A DNA stretch of 64,000 bases from Mycobacterium cookii (lineage in GTDB: Bacteria; Actinomycetota; Actinomycetes; Mycobacteriales; Mycobacteriaceae). Shown one piece after another: positions 8,704 through 18,762 of the stretch. Made by a program: the position numbers and the translations under genes. Location of the stretch: the NCBI RefSeq assembly GCF_010727945.1, contig NZ_AP022569.1:3224001-3288000 (forward strand), read 5' to 3'. Position 1 is the stretch's first letter; each line of letters starts with the position of its first letter. Below the pieces are notes generated by a model. That model searched no databases, was not told the origin of the DNA, and saw only the letters and a list, made by a program, of their open reading frames with translations.

Positions 8704-10590
8704 ATGCGCAACGCACTGGCCACCGTCGGCCACATGGTGGTCGCGGCCGCGATCGCTGCGGTGGTGTCGGTGATCTCGCTCGTCGCGATCGCGGGCGTGC
8801 AGTGGCCGGCCTTCCCGTCGTCGAATCAACTGCACGCACTGACCACGGTCGGCCAGGTCGGCTGCATCGTCGGTTTGCTGGTCGCCGGTTGGACCTGGCG
8901 ACGTGGTCGGCGTTGGGCGGCAAGGCTGTTGGCGCTGGCGTTCGTCTCCGCGTTCTCCGTGGTGACGCTCGGCATGCCGCTGGGCGCCACCAAGCTCTAC
9001 CTGTTCGGCATCTCGGTCGATCAGCAGTTTCGCACCGAATACCTGACCCGTCTGACCGACAGCGCGGCGCTGCACGACATGACCTACCTCGGCCTGCCGC
9101 CGTTCTATCCGCCCGGCTGGTTCTGGCTCGGCGGCCGCGTCGCGGCGCTGACCCATACGACGGGCTGGGAGATCTGCAAGCCGTGGTCGATCACCTCGAT
9201 CACGATCGCGGTCGCGGTGGCGCTGGTGTTGTGGTGGCGGATGATCCGCTTCGAGTACGCGGTGCTGGTCACCATCGCGACGGCCGCCGTGTCGCTGGCC
9301 TACAGCTCGCCGGAGCCCTACTCCGCGATGATCACCGTGTTGCTGCCGCCGGCGCTGATCCTGACGTGGTCGGGTCTGCGCAGCGGCATCCGGTCCGGCG
9401 GCTGGGCGGCGGTGGTCGGCGCCGGGATCTTCCTGGGCGTCGCGGCGACCTTCTACACGCTGCTGTTCCTCTACAGCGCGTTCGCCGTGACGCTGATGGC
9501 CGCGGGGCTGCTGGCCTCCCGCCGGCGAGACGGCGTCAGGGCGGCGCTCGATCCGCTGGTCCGGCTGGCGGTGCTCGCTGTGATCGCGGCCGCGATCGGC
9601 GCGATCACCTGGCTGCCGTTCGTGCTGCGGGCGATGCGCGACCCGGTCAGCAACACCGGCAGCGCCTCCCACTACCTACCCGCCGACGGCGCCGAGTTGA
9701 CCTTCCCGATGCTGCAGTTCACCCTGCTCGGCGCGCTGTGCATGCTCGGCACGGTGTGGCTGGTCATCCGGGCCCGCTCGTCGGTGCGAGCCGCCGGCCT
9801 GGCGATGGGTGTGCTGGCTGTCTACCTGTGGTCGCTGCTGTCGATGCTGGCGACACTGGCCCGCACCACGCTGCTGTCCTTCCGGCTGCAGCCGACGCTC
9901 ACCGTGCTGCTGGCCACTGCCGGCGTCTTCGGCTTCGTCGAGCTGACGCTTGCCGTGAAAGCCCGTGGCCGCGAGCAAGCCTGGGGTCGTGCCGTGCTGC
10001 CGGTCGCGGCGTCGATCGGGCTGGCCGGGGCGATCGCGTTCAGCCAGGACATCCCCGACGTGCTGCGGCCCGACCTCACCATCGCCTACACCGACACCGA
10101 CGGCCACGGCCAACGCGGCGATCGCCGTCCGCCGAGCTCGGAGAAGTTCTACAGCGAGATCGACACCGCGATCACCCGGGCGACCGGTAAACCGCGCGAC
10201 GAGACCGTGGTGCTGACGGCCGACTACAGCTTCCTGTCCTACTACCCGTACTACGGCTTCCAGGGCTTGACGTCGCACTACGCCAACCCCCTCGCGCAGT
10301 TCGACAACCGGGCGGCGGCGATCAAGAGCTGGTCGAAGCTCAAGACCCCCGACACGTTCGTCCACGCCCTCGACACGCTGCCGTGGGCGCCGCCGACCGT
10401 GTTCCTGATGCGGCACGGCGGCTCGGCCGGCGAGTCCAGCACCTACACGCTGCGGCTAGCCGAAGACGTCTATCCCAACCAGCCCAATGTGCGCCGCTAC
10501 ACGGTCGAACTGAACGCCTCGATGTTCGCCGACCCGCGGTTCACCGTGACCAAGATCGGCCCCTTCGTGCTGGCCGTCCGTAAACCCTGA
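8704..10590 (+). CDS. aftA: Arabinofuranosyltransferase AftA
   Basis: A 628-residue GT-C membrane glycosyltransferase (GT85). It transfers the first arabinose from decaprenyl-phosphoarabinose onto galactan on the periplasmic side. There are about eleven hydrophobic segments followed by a soluble C-terminal domain from roughly residue 460. The first loop carries acidic residues ([31 protein letters not shown]) of the kind used by GT-C enzymes. The start abuts the dprE2 stop; the stop (tga) shares one base with the embC ATG. Length is close to the remembered 643 residues of Rv3792. Confidence 0.95.
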   Translation: MRNALATVGHMVVAAAIAAVVSVISLVAIAGVQWPAFPSSNQLHALTTVGQVGCIVGLLVAGWTWRRGRRWAARLLALAFVSAFSVVTLGMPLGATKLYLFGISVDQQFRTEYLTRLTDSAALHDMTYLGLPPFYPPGWFWLGGRVAALTHTTGWEICKPWSITSITIAVAVALVLWWRMIRFEYAVLVTIATAAVSLAYSSPEPYSAMITVLLPPALILTWSGLRSGIRSGGWAAVVGAGIFLGVAATFYTLLFLYSAFAVTLMAAGLLASRRRDGVRAALDPLVRLAVLAVIAAAIGAITWLPFVLRAMRDPVSNTGSASHYLPADGAELTFPMLQFTLLGALCMLGTVWLVIRARSSVRAAGLAMGVLAVYLWSLLSMLATLARTTLLSFRLQPTLTVLLATAGVFGFVELTLAVKARGREQAWGRAVLPVAASIGLAGAIAFSQDIPDVLRPDLTIAYTDTDGHGQRGDRRPPSSEKFYSEIDTAITRATGKPRDETVVLTADYSFLSYYPYYGFQGLTSHYANPLAQFDNRAAAIKSWSKLKTPDTFVHALDTLPWAPPTVFLMRHGGSAGESSTYTLRLAEDVYPNQPNVRRYTVELNASMFADPRFTVTKIGPFVLAVRKP

Positions 10591-13500
10591 TGGCCACCGA
10601 GGCGACCCGCCGGGAGCAATTAGCATCAAGCTTCGTGAACACGACCGGCGACGATGGCGCGAAGTACCGGACCGCCCGCCTCGTCGCCGTGGTCGCCGGT
10701 CTGCTCGGCGCCCTGCTGGCGCTCGCGACGCCGCTGCTTCCGGTCAAACAGACCACCGCTCAGCTGAACTGGCCGCAGAACGGCGTGTTCAGCAGCGTCG
10801 AAGCCCCACTGATCGGCTACGTAGCCACCGACCTCAACATCAGCGTTCCGTGCCAGGCCGCCGCCGGTCTGACCGGAAACGGCAAGACGGTGTTGCTCTC
10901 GACAGTGCCCAAGCAGGCGCCGAAGGCGGTGGACCGCGGCCTGCTGATGGAGCGGATCAACGATGACCTGGTGCTGATCGTGCGCAATGTGCCGGTCGTC
11001 GTCGCGCCACTGAGCCAGGTGCTCAGCGGCGCCTGCCAGAAAGTGGTGTTCACCGCGCACGCCGACCGGGTCACCGGAGAATTCGTCGGTCTCACCCAGG
11101 GACCCAATGCCGAACATCCCGGCTCACCGCTGCGGGGCGAAAAGAGCGGCTACGACTTTCGCCCGCAGATCGTCGGGGTGTTCACCGATCTGAGCGGACC
11201 GGCCCCGCCCGGTCTAACGTTCTCCGCGACCGTCGATACCCGCTACAGCAGCTCGCCGACCACGCTGAAGATGGCCGCGATGCTGCTCGGGGTGGCGTCG
11301 ACCATCGCCGCACTGATCGCGCTGCACGTTCTGGACACCTCCGACGGCACCCGGCACCGACGCTTCCTGCCGTCGCGCTGGTGGTCGGTCACCGGGCTGG
11401 ACGGCCTGGTCACGCTGGTGCTGGTGTGGTGGCACTTCGTCGGCGCCAACACCGCCGACGACGGCTACATCCTGACCATGGCGCGGGTCTCCGAGCATGC
11501 CGGCTACATGGCCAACTACTACCGCTGGCTGGGCACCCCGGAGGCGCCGTTCGGCTGGTACTACGACCTGCTGGCGCTGTGGGCCCACGTCACGACCGCC
11601 AGCATCTGGATGCGGCTGCCCACCCTGATCATGGCGCTGGCCTGCTGGTGGGTGACGAGCCGGGAAGTCATTCCGCGGCTGGGGCATGCGGTCAAGACCA
11701 GCAGAGCGGCGGCGTGGACGGCGGCGGGCATGTTCCTGGCGGTGTGGCTGCCGCTTGACAACGGGCTGCGGCCGGAGCCGATCATCGCGGTGGGCATCCT
11801 GCTGACCTGGTGTTCGGTGGAGCGCGCGGTGGCGACCAGTCGGTTGCTGCCGGTCGCGGTCGCCTGCATCATCGGGGCGCTGACACTGTTCTCCGGGCCC
11901 ACCGGTATCGCCTCGATTGGCGCGCTGCTGGTGGCGATCGGCCCGTTGCGCACCATCGTGCACCGCCGCTCACGACAGTTCGGCGTGCTGCCGTTGCTGG
12001 CGCCCATCCTGGCCGCGGTCACCGTGACCGGCATCCTGATCTTCCGCGACCAGACCCTGGCCGGTGAGTTGCAGGCGACCGCGCTCAAGCGCGCGCTGGG
12101 CCCTAGCCTGAGTTGGTTCGACGAACACTTGCGCTACGAGCGGTTGTTCATGGCCAGCCCCGACGGCTCGGTCGCGCGCCGGTTCGCTTTATTGGCGCTG
12201 CTGGTCGCGCTGGCGGTGTCGGTCGCCATGTCGCTGCGCAAGGGCCGGATTCCGGGCACCGCGGCCGGGCCGAGCCGTCGCATCGTCGGCATCACGATCA
12301 TCTCGTTCATCGCGATGATGTTCACCCCCACCAAGTGGACGCACCACTTCGGTGTGTTCGCCGGGCTGGCCGGCTCGCTGGGGGCGCTGGCCGCGGTCGC
12401 GGTGACCTCAGCTGCCATGCGCTCGCGCCGCAACCGGACCATGTTCGCAGCGGTGGTGCTGTTCATGGTGGCGTTGTCGCTGGCCAGCGTCAACGGTTGG
12501 TGGTACGTGTCGAACTTCGGCGTGCCCTGGTCAAATGCGTTCCCGCAGTGGCATTTCGGCTTCACCACCGTCGCCCTGGGTTTGACGGTGCTGGTGCTGT
12601 TGCTGGCCGCCTGGTTCCACTTCGTCAACAACGGCGACGACGCCGGGCCGCCCAGTCAGTCCCGGTTCGCCCGAATCATCAGCTCGCCGTTGGGAATTGC
12701 CGCCTGGGCGCTGGTCTTCTTCGAGGTCCTGTCGCTGACACTGGGCATGACGGAACAGTATCCGGCGTGGTCGGTCGGCCGGTCCAACCTGCAAGCGCTG
12801 ACCGGTCGGACCTGCGGACTGGCCAATGACGTGCTGGTCGAGCAGGATCCCAACGCCGGAATGCTGCAGCCGGTCAGCGTGCCGGTCAAGGACGCTCTGG
12901 ACGCCGGCTACGAGGAAGGGTTCGACCCCAACGGGATTCCCGCCAATGTCTCGGCGGACCCGGTGATGGAGCGGCCGGGTGACCGCAGCTTCGCCTACGA
13001 CGACGGCCTGACCACCGGCAGCGAAGCCGGCACCGAGGGCGGCACGACGCCCGCGCCGGGCATCAACGGCTCACGGGCGCGGCTGCCCTACAACCTGGAC
13101 CCGGCACGCACGCCGGTGTTGGGGAGCTGGCGTTCGGGGCCACAGGTCCCGTCACAGCTGCGCTCTGCCTGGTACCGGCTGCCCGACCATGCTGCCCGCG
13201 ATCAGGCCGGTCCGCTGCTGGTGCTGTCGGCGGCGGGCCGCTTCAACCCCGGCGAAGTGCAGGTGCAGTGGGCCACCGATGAGCAGGCGGCGGCCAACAA
13301 GCCCGGCGGCGCAACGGGATTCGCCGACGTCGGGGCATCGCCCGCGTGGCGCAACCTACGCGCGCCGCTGGCCGCGGTGCCCCGTGACGCCACCCAGATC
13401 CGGGTGGTCGTGACCGATGACGACCTGGCGCCGCAGCACTGGATCGCGGTGACGCCGCCGCGTATCCCGCGACTGGACACCCTGCAGGACGTGGTCGGCT

Positions 13501-13856
13501 CGACCCAGCCGGTATTTCTCGATTGGCTTGTCGGACTGGCATTTCCGTGCCAGCGGCCATTCGGGCATCTCAACGGCGTCGTCGAGGTGCCCAAATGGCG
13601 GATTCTGCCCGACCGGTTCGGCGCCGAGGCCAACTCGCCGGTGATGGACCACAACGGCGGCGGGCCGCTGGGGATCAGCGAGCTGCTGCTGCGCGCCAAC
13701 ACCGTCTCGAGCTATCTGAAGGACGACTGGTCCCGGGACTGGGGGGCGCTGCAGCAGCTGACGCCGTATTACCCCAACGAACAGCCCGCCCGGCTCGATC
13801 TTGGTTCGGCCACCCGCAGTGGTTTGTGGAGCCCCGCCCCGCTTCGGCGTAGCTAG
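10590..13856 (+). CDS. embC: Arabinosyltransferase EmbC
   Basis: A 1088-residue GT53 enzyme. EmbC extends the arabinan of lipoarabinomannan and is a target of ethambutol. There is a short cytoplasmic N-terminus, a first membrane helix near residues 28-50, a large extracytoplasmic loop, then the GT-C core with catalytic D290-D291 in NTADDGYILTMARV. The C-terminal carbohydrate-binding region begins near residue 730 and includes TRTCGLANDVLVEQDPNAGM and the SWYRLP- and LGSW-type segments of Emb proteins. In known mycobacteria embA normally follows directly. Here a leftward MFS gene follows instead, and the two stop codons overlap in a CTAG at 13853-13856. Confidence 0.95.
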   Translation: MATEATRREQLASSFVNTTGDDGAKYRTARLVAVVAGLLGALLALATPLLPVKQTTAQLNWPQNGVFSSVEAPLIGYVATDLNISVPCQAAAGLTGNGKTVLLSTVPKQAPKAVDRGLLMERINDDLVLIVRNVPVVVAPLSQVLSGACQKVVFTAHADRVTGEFVGLTQGPNAEHPGSPLRGEKSGYDFRPQIVGVFTDLSGPAPPGLTFSATVDTRYSSSPTTLKMAAMLLGVASTIAALIALHVLDTSDGTRHRRFLPSRWWSVTGLDGLVTLVLVWWHFVGANTADDGYILTMARVSEHAGYMANYYRWLGTPEAPFGWYYDLLALWAHVTTASIWMRLPTLIMALACWWVTSREVIPRLGHAVKTSRAAAWTAAGMFLAVWLPLDNGLRPEPIIAVGILLTWCSVERAVATSRLLPVAVACIIGALTLFSGPTGIASIGALLVAIGPLRTIVHRRSRQFGVLPLLAPILAAVTVTGILIFRDQTLAGELQATALKRALGPSLSWFDEHLRYERLFMASPDGSVARRFALLALLVALAVSVAMSLRKGRIPGTAAGPSRRIVGITIISFIAMMFTPTKWTHHFGVFAGLAGSLGALAAVAVTSAAMRSRRNRTMFAAVVLFMVALSLASVNGWWYVSNFGVPWSNAFPQWHFGFTTVALGLTVLVLLLAAWFHFVNNGDDAGPPSQSRFARIISSPLGIAAWALVFFEVLSLTLGMTEQYPAWSVGRSNLQALTGRTCGLANDVLVEQDPNAGMLQPVSVPVKDALDAGYEEGFDPNGIPANVSADPVMERPGDRSFAYDDGLTTGSEAGTEGGTTPAPGINGSRARLPYNLDPARTPVLGSWRSGPQVPSQLRSAWYRLPDHAARDQAGPLLVLSAAGRFNPGEVQVQWATDEQAAANKPGGATGFADVGASPAWRNLRAPLAAVPRDATQIRVVVTDDDLAPQHWIAVTPPRIPRLDTLQDVVGSTQPVFLDWLVGLAFPCQRPFGHLNGVVEVPKWRILPDRFGAEANSPVMDHNGGGPLGISELLLRANTVSSYLKDDWSRDWGALQQLTPYYPNEQPARLDLGSATRSGLWSPAPLRRS

Positions 13857-15286
13857 TACGTCAGTTGCCGGCGACCGGCCCGGAACGCGGTGAAGCATGC
13901 GCTCAACGCCAGCACCGCGAAAACGGCGAACGCCACCCGGGCCGCCTCGACCCCGCCGCCGTCGACGATGTTCACCACCACACCGGCCAGGCCGGCGCCG
14001 AACGCGCCGAAAATCAGCTGCACCGAGTTGATCGCGGTCGCGGCCGCCCCGCCCTCGGCGGGATCGTCGACGTCACTCATCGCCCACGCCGACAGATGCG
14101 GCCAGGCGGCGCCGATACCGACGCCGACCGCCAGCAGCGCCAGCGCGCATCCGACGATGATCCACGCGGTCGCATCCTGCACGTGCGCCACCCCGGCCAG
14201 CGCCAACCCGAGCGCCATGACCACCGGAGCCGCGATCACCACGCCGACGATCGTCTTGTTCCTGTTCAGCGATCCACTGCCCAGGCCGCTGATCGTCCAG
14301 CCCATCGACAGCGCGGCGCCCAACAGCCCGGCCATGATCGGCCCCAGGTGTGCCAGCCGCTGACCGAACAGCGGCACGTACAGGTCGACCTTGGTCGCCG
14401 CGACCAGCAGCCCCAGCGTCAGATAGACCCACTTCAGCGGGCCGACGCCGTAGACGCTGGCCGGCAGGACCGCCGTGGGCATCTTGCGATCGACGACCAG
14501 GAACACCCCGATCAGCAGCGCTCCGAGGGTCAGCAGGGCGGCCGTCGCCAGCGTGTTGTGCGGCAGCGATGCCACGCTGACCGCGAGAGCCGCGGCGCCC
14601 AGCAGGACCACCGACGGGACCGGGACCCGCGCGGCAGCGTGCTCGGTGTCCTCGTCGGCACCGTCCGCGGTCAGCGCGCCGGGGGCCAGAATCGCCATCC
14701 CGACACTGAGCATGGCCAGCAGGCCGAAAGCCCACCGCCAGGCGCCGAACTGTGCGAACAATCCGCCTAGCGCCGGGCCGAGCAGGGCGCCGACGCCCCA
14801 CGTGGAGGCCACCATGGCCGACCCGCGGCTCCATAGATAGCGCGGCAGCACCGCGTTGATCACCGCGAAGCTCAGACCGCACAGCAACCCGCCGGCCAGG
14901 CCCTGCAGTAAGCGCCCGCCGAGCAGCACCTCCATGTTCGGTGCCGCAGCGCAGACCAGGCTGCCTACGCCCAACACGGCGAACCCCAATAGATAGGAGA
15001 TAGCCGCGCCGACGCGGTGCAGCATCGTATTTACCGTCGCTGCAGCGACCACCGACCCGACGAGATAAAGAGTCGTCACCCACGAATAAATCCGCTCGCC
15101 GCCGATCTCGTTGATCGTGCTGGGCAGCATGCTGATCGTCAGGAACTCGTTGGTGGAATACAACACCACGCCCCCGGCGACCACTGCCGACGTCCGCAGA
15201 TAGGGGGAACTCCACAACTCCCGCCAATGGCCGGTGGTGCGTGTTTTTTGCTCCGTCACGTTCACCACCGTTGGGCACTTAACCAC
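13853..15286 (-). CDS. MFS multidrug-type transporter inserted between embC and embA
   Basis: A 477-residue major facilitator protein with about 14 hydrophobic segments and drug:H+ antiporter-like features (GGRLLQGLAGGLLCGLSFAVINAVLPRYLWSRGSA, then WGVGALLGPALGGLFA, which fits the motif C region GxLxGPxxGG). Substrate unknown. Codon use and GC content look like the neighbours, so there is no sign of recent foreign origin. GTG at 15286 gives the longest form. GTG at 15259 (start MTEQKTRTTGHWRELW) lacks nine residues and is a credible alternative; neither has a strong ribosome site. It interrupts the usual embC-embA adjacency and is transcribed against it. Confidence 0.85.
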   Translation of the reverse strand: MVKCPTVVNVTEQKTRTTGHWRELWSSPYLRTSAVVAGGVVLYSTNEFLTISMLPSTINEIGGERIYSWVTTLYLVGSVVAAATVNTMLHRVGAAISYLLGFAVLGVGSLVCAAAPNMEVLLGGRLLQGLAGGLLCGLSFAVINAVLPRYLWSRGSAMVASTWGVGALLGPALGGLFAQFGAWRWAFGLLAMLSVGMAILAPGALTADGADEDTEHAAARVPVPSVVLLGAAALAVSVASLPHNTLATAALLTLGALLIGVFLVVDRKMPTAVLPASVYGVGPLKWVYLTLGLLVAATKVDLYVPLFGQRLAHLGPIMAGLLGAALSMGWTISGLGSGSLNRNKTIVGVVIAAPVVMALGLALAGVAHVQDATAWIIVGCALALLAVGVGIGAAWPHLSAWAMSDVDDPAEGGAAATAINSVQLIFGAFGAGLAGVVVNIVDGGGVEAARVAFAVFAVLALSACFTAFRAGRRQLTY

Positions 15287-15443
15287 GTTTTAACACGGGA
15301 GTCGAACCGCGATTAATGGTGCGTTACGCCTCGTCGGGCGGGGTGAAATGGTTTGTCCGGCGCACTGACCTGCACCGTCGCGGGCCGATTTCTGATGAAT
15401 TCGATGTGAATCAAGCGCGGGTCGATTCTTACGGCGAGCGTCG

Positions 15444-15480
15444 CCAAAGCACTTAGTGACGTCGCATACGATCGTGCCTC
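15444..15480 (+). promoter_or_regulatory. Probable embA promoter (leaderless)
   Basis: A TANNNT-type -10 hexamer, tacgat at 15467-15472, lies eight bases before the GTG start of embA, which fits a leaderless transcript, common in mycobacteria. No clear -35 is visible. In M. tuberculosis, mutations a few bases upstream of embA raise embAB expression and ethambutol tolerance; this site is at the same distance. Since embC is cut off by the MFS gene, embAB must depend on a promoter in 15287-15480. Confidence 0.45.
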
Positions 15481-18400
15481 GTGCCCCATGACGACAGTGC
15501 GCGATCGCCGTATCGGCTAGCGCGACTGATCGCCATCGTCGCGGGAATCCTCGGAGCGCTGCTCTGCGCCGTCGTCCCGTTGCTTCCGGTGAAGCAGACG
15601 ACGGCGACGATCCTGTGGCCGCAGGGCGTCAACGCGGACGGGCACGTCTCCGACATCACCGCGGCGCTGGTGTCCGGGGCCCCGCGGGCGCTGGACATCA
15701 CCATCCCGTGCAGTGCGATCGCGACGCTGCCCGCCGACGGCGGGCTGGTGGTCTCGACGCTGCCGGCCAACGGCTTCGAGACGGGCAAGGCCGGGCTGTT
15801 CGTCCGGGCCAACAAAGACACCGTCGTCGTCGCATTCCGCGACTCGGTCGCCGCCGTCGCGGCCCGCCCCGCCGTCGCCGACGGCAAGTGCAGCGCCCTG
15901 CACATCTGGGCCGACGCCGGGGTCGCCGCCGCGGACTTCGTCGGAATCCCCGGCGCCGCAGGCAGATTGGCGCCGGAGAAGAAGCCCGCCGTCGGCGGCA
16001 TCTTCACCGAGCTGACCGTGCCCGCGCAGCCGGGCCTGTCGGCCCGCATCGACGTCGACACCCGGTTCATCGTCGCGCCCACACTCATCAAACGCGCGGT
16101 GATGGCGCTGGGCGGGCTGAGCGTGCTGGCCTCGATCGTCGCGCTGGCGGTGCTCGACCGGCGGTCGGGACGACGCACGCCGCGCAGTCTGAGGGCGTGG
16201 TTACGCGTGGGGACCGCGACCTGGCTGGCTGACGCCGGCGTCGTCTCGACGCTGTTGCTGTGGCACGTCATCGGCGCGACCTCGTCGGACGACGGCTACA
16301 ACCTCACGATGGCCCGGGTGTCCGGACAGGCCGGATACGTGGCCAACTACTACCGGTATTTCGGGACCACCGAGGCGCCGTTCGACTGGTATCAGTCGGT
16401 GCTGGCCCAGTTGGCGTCGGTGAGCACGGCAGGCGTGTGGATGCGGCTGCCCGCGACGCTGGCCGGCATAGGGTGCTGGCTGATCATCAGCCGCTACATG
16501 CTGCGACGGCTCGGCCCCGGACGGGGCGGCCTGGGCAGCAACCGGGTCGCGGTGTGGACGGCGGGCGCGGTATTCCTGGCCGCCTGGTTGCCGTTCAACA
16601 ACGGCCTGCGCCCCGAGCCGCTGATCGCGTTGGGCGTGATCGTGACCTGGGTGCTGGTCGAGACCTCGATCGCCACCCGCAGGCTGGTCCCCGCGGCGCT
16701 GGCGATCATCGTGGCGACGCTGACCGCGACGCTGGCGCCCCAGGGACTGATCGCGGTGGCCGCGCTGCTCACCGGCGCCCGGGCCATCGCGCAGATCATC
16801 GCGCGGCGCCGCGCCACCGACGGATTGCTGGCTCCGCTGGCGGTGCTGGCCGCGGCGCTGTCGGCGATCCTGCTGGTGGTGTTCCGCTCGCAGACGCTGG
16901 CCACCGTCGCCGAGTCGGCGCGGATCAAGTACAAGGTCGGCCCGACGATCGCCTGGTACCAGGAGTTCCTGCGCTACTACTTCCTCACCGTCGAGAGCAA
17001 CGCCGAAGGGTCGATGACGCGGCGGTTCGCCGTGCTGATCCTGCTGCTGTGCCTGTTCGGCGTGCTGGTGGTGCTGCTGCGACGCGGCCGGGTGCCGGGG
17101 CTGGCCAGCGGCCCGGCCTGGCGGTTGATCGGCACGGCCGCGATCGGGCTGCTGCTACTGCATTTCACGCCCACCAAGTGGGCGATCCAGTTCGGCGCCT
17201 TCGCCGGGTTGGCGGGCGCGCTCGGCGCGGTCACCGCGTTCGTCTGCGCGCGGGTCGGCCTGCACAATCGCCGCAACCTGACGCTCTACATCACCGCGCT
17301 GCTGTTCATGCTGGCGTGGGCGACATCGGGCATCAACGGCTGGTTCTACGTCAACAACTACGGCGTCCCGTGGTTCGACATCCAGCCGGTCATCGCCAGC
17401 CACCCGGTGACGTCGATGTTCCTGGCGTTGTCGATCGCGACCGGTCTGCTGGCCGCCTGGCAGCACTTCCGGATGGACTACGCCGGGCACACCGAGGTCA
17501 AGGACAGCCGACGAAATCGCGTGCTGGCGTCGACGCCGCTGCTGGTGGTCGCGGCGATCATGGTGTTCGGCGAGGTCGCGTCGCTGGGCAAGGGCGCCGT
17601 GCTGCGCTACCCGATGTACACCACCGGCAAGGCGAACTTCGCTGCACTGGCCTCCGGCCTATCGCCGACCAGCTGCGCGATGGCCGACGACGTGCTGGCC
17701 GAACCCGACCCCAATGCCGGCCTGCTGCAACCGGTTCCGGGCCAGAACTTCGGCCCGGCCGGCCCGCTCGGCGGCGCCAACCCGGTCGGCTTCACACCGA
17801 AGGGCGTCGGCGAAAACCTGCAGTCCGACCCCGTGGTGACCAAGCCGGGCGTGGTGAACTCCGATGCGTCGCCCAACAAGCCGAACGCGTCGATCACCGA
17901 CTCCGCGGGCACCGCCGGCGGCAAAGGCCCGGTCGGAGTCAACGGTTCGGATGCCGCGCTGCCGTTCGGCCTCGACCCGGCCCGCACCCCGGTGATCGGC
18001 AGCTACGGCGAAAACTCCCAAGCCGCCACCGCCACCTCGGCGTGGTATCAGCTGCCGCCGAGGACTGCCGACCGGCCGCTCGTGGTGGTCGCCGCCGCAG
18101 GTGCCATCTGGTCGTACAAAGAGGACGGCGACTTCATGTACGGCCAGTCGCTGCGGCTGCAGTGGGGTATCGCCAAACCCGACGGCAGCGTCGCGGCGCT
18201 CGGGCTGATGTTCCCGATCGACATCGGACCACAGCCCGCCTGGCGCAATCTGCGCTTCCCGCTGAGCTGGGCACCGCCGGAGGCCAACGTGGCCCGCATC
18301 GTCGCCTACGACCCCAACCTGAGCGAAGACCAGTGGTTTGCCTTCACCCCGCCGCGGGTGCCGGTGACCAAGACCCTGCAGCAGCTCCTCGGGTCGCAGC

Positions 18401-18762
18401 AGCCGGTCCTGATGGACATCGCGACCGCCGCCAATTTCCCTTGCCAGCGGCCGTTTTCCGAGCACCTCGGCGTCGCGGAGCTGCCCGACTACCGCATCCA
18501 GCCCGACCACAAGCAGACCTCGGCGTCGTCGAACCTGTGGCAGGCGTCGAAGTCCGGCGGGCCGTTCCTGTTCACCCAGGCACTGCAGTGGACGTCCACC
18601 ATCCCGACCTACCTGAACGGCGACTGGTACCGGGACTGGGGACAGGTGGAGCAGTACCACCGCTGGTTCTCGCGGGACGTCGCGCCTGACGCGCAGATCC
18701 AACAAGGCGTCACCACCGTGTACGGCTGGAGCCGTCAAGGACCGATTCGAGCGCTGCCGTGA
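15481..18762 (+). CDS. embA: Arabinosyltransferase EmbA
   Basis: A 1093-residue GT53 enzyme. With EmbB it forms the heterodimer that adds the terminal branched arabinan of arabinogalactan. The GTG start gives MPHDDSARS..., the family N-terminus (MPHDGNERS in M. tuberculosis). The first membrane helix is at about residues 16-36. Catalytic acidic pair D270-D271 is in [15 protein letters not shown]. The C-terminal carbohydrate-binding part contains [22 protein letters not shown]. The stop overlaps the embB GTG (GTGA), so the two are coupled. Its promoter must lie in the 194 bases after the divergent MFS gene. Confidence 0.95.
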   Translation: MPHDDSARSPYRLARLIAIVAGILGALLCAVVPLLPVKQTTATILWPQGVNADGHVSDITAALVSGAPRALDITIPCSAIATLPADGGLVVSTLPANGFETGKAGLFVRANKDTVVVAFRDSVAAVAARPAVADGKCSALHIWADAGVAAADFVGIPGAAGRLAPEKKPAVGGIFTELTVPAQPGLSARIDVDTRFIVAPTLIKRAVMALGGLSVLASIVALAVLDRRSGRRTPRSLRAWLRVGTATWLADAGVVSTLLLWHVIGATSSDDGYNLTMARVSGQAGYVANYYRYFGTTEAPFDWYQSVLAQLASVSTAGVWMRLPATLAGIGCWLIISRYMLRRLGPGRGGLGSNRVAVWTAGAVFLAAWLPFNNGLRPEPLIALGVIVTWVLVETSIATRRLVPAALAIIVATLTATLAPQGLIAVAALLTGARAIAQIIARRRATDGLLAPLAVLAAALSAILLVVFRSQTLATVAESARIKYKVGPTIAWYQEFLRYYFLTVESNAEGSMTRRFAVLILLLCLFGVLVVLLRRGRVPGLASGPAWRLIGTAAIGLLLLHFTPTKWAIQFGAFAGLAGALGAVTAFVCARVGLHNRRNLTLYITALLFMLAWATSGINGWFYVNNYGVPWFDIQPVIASHPVTSMFLALSIATGLLAAWQHFRMDYAGHTEVKDSRRNRVLASTPLLVVAAIMVFGEVASLGKGAVLRYPMYTTGKANFAALASGLSPTSCAMADDVLAEPDPNAGLLQPVPGQNFGPAGPLGGANPVGFTPKGVGENLQSDPVVTKPGVVNSDASPNKPNASITDSAGTAGGKGPVGVNGSDAALPFGLDPARTPVIGSYGENSQAATATSAWYQLPPRTADRPLVVVAAAGAIWSYKEDGDFMYGQSLRLQWGIAKPDGSVAALGLMFPIDIGPQPAWRNLRFPLSWAPPEANVARIVAYDPNLSEDQWFAFTPPRVPVTKTLQQLLGSQQPVLMDIATAANFPCQRPFSEHLGVAELPDYRIQPDHKQTSASSNLWQASKSGGPFLFTQALQWTSTIPTYLNGDWYRDWGQVEQYHRWFSRDVAPDAQIQQGVTTVYGWSRQGPIRALP

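Noticed and set aside
8032..9672. 546-codon minus-strand ORF opposite dprE2/aftA
   Set aside because: Arg/Gln/His-rich shadow product without domains, lying wholly opposite two conserved genes.
13853..15286. Recent horizontal transfer of the MFS gene
   Set aside because: Base composition and codon use are like the neighbours, and no integrase, repeats or insertion sequence flank it.
16260..18689. 809-codon plus-strand ORF inside embA
   Set aside because: Out-of-frame Arg/Gly-rich shadow of embA.
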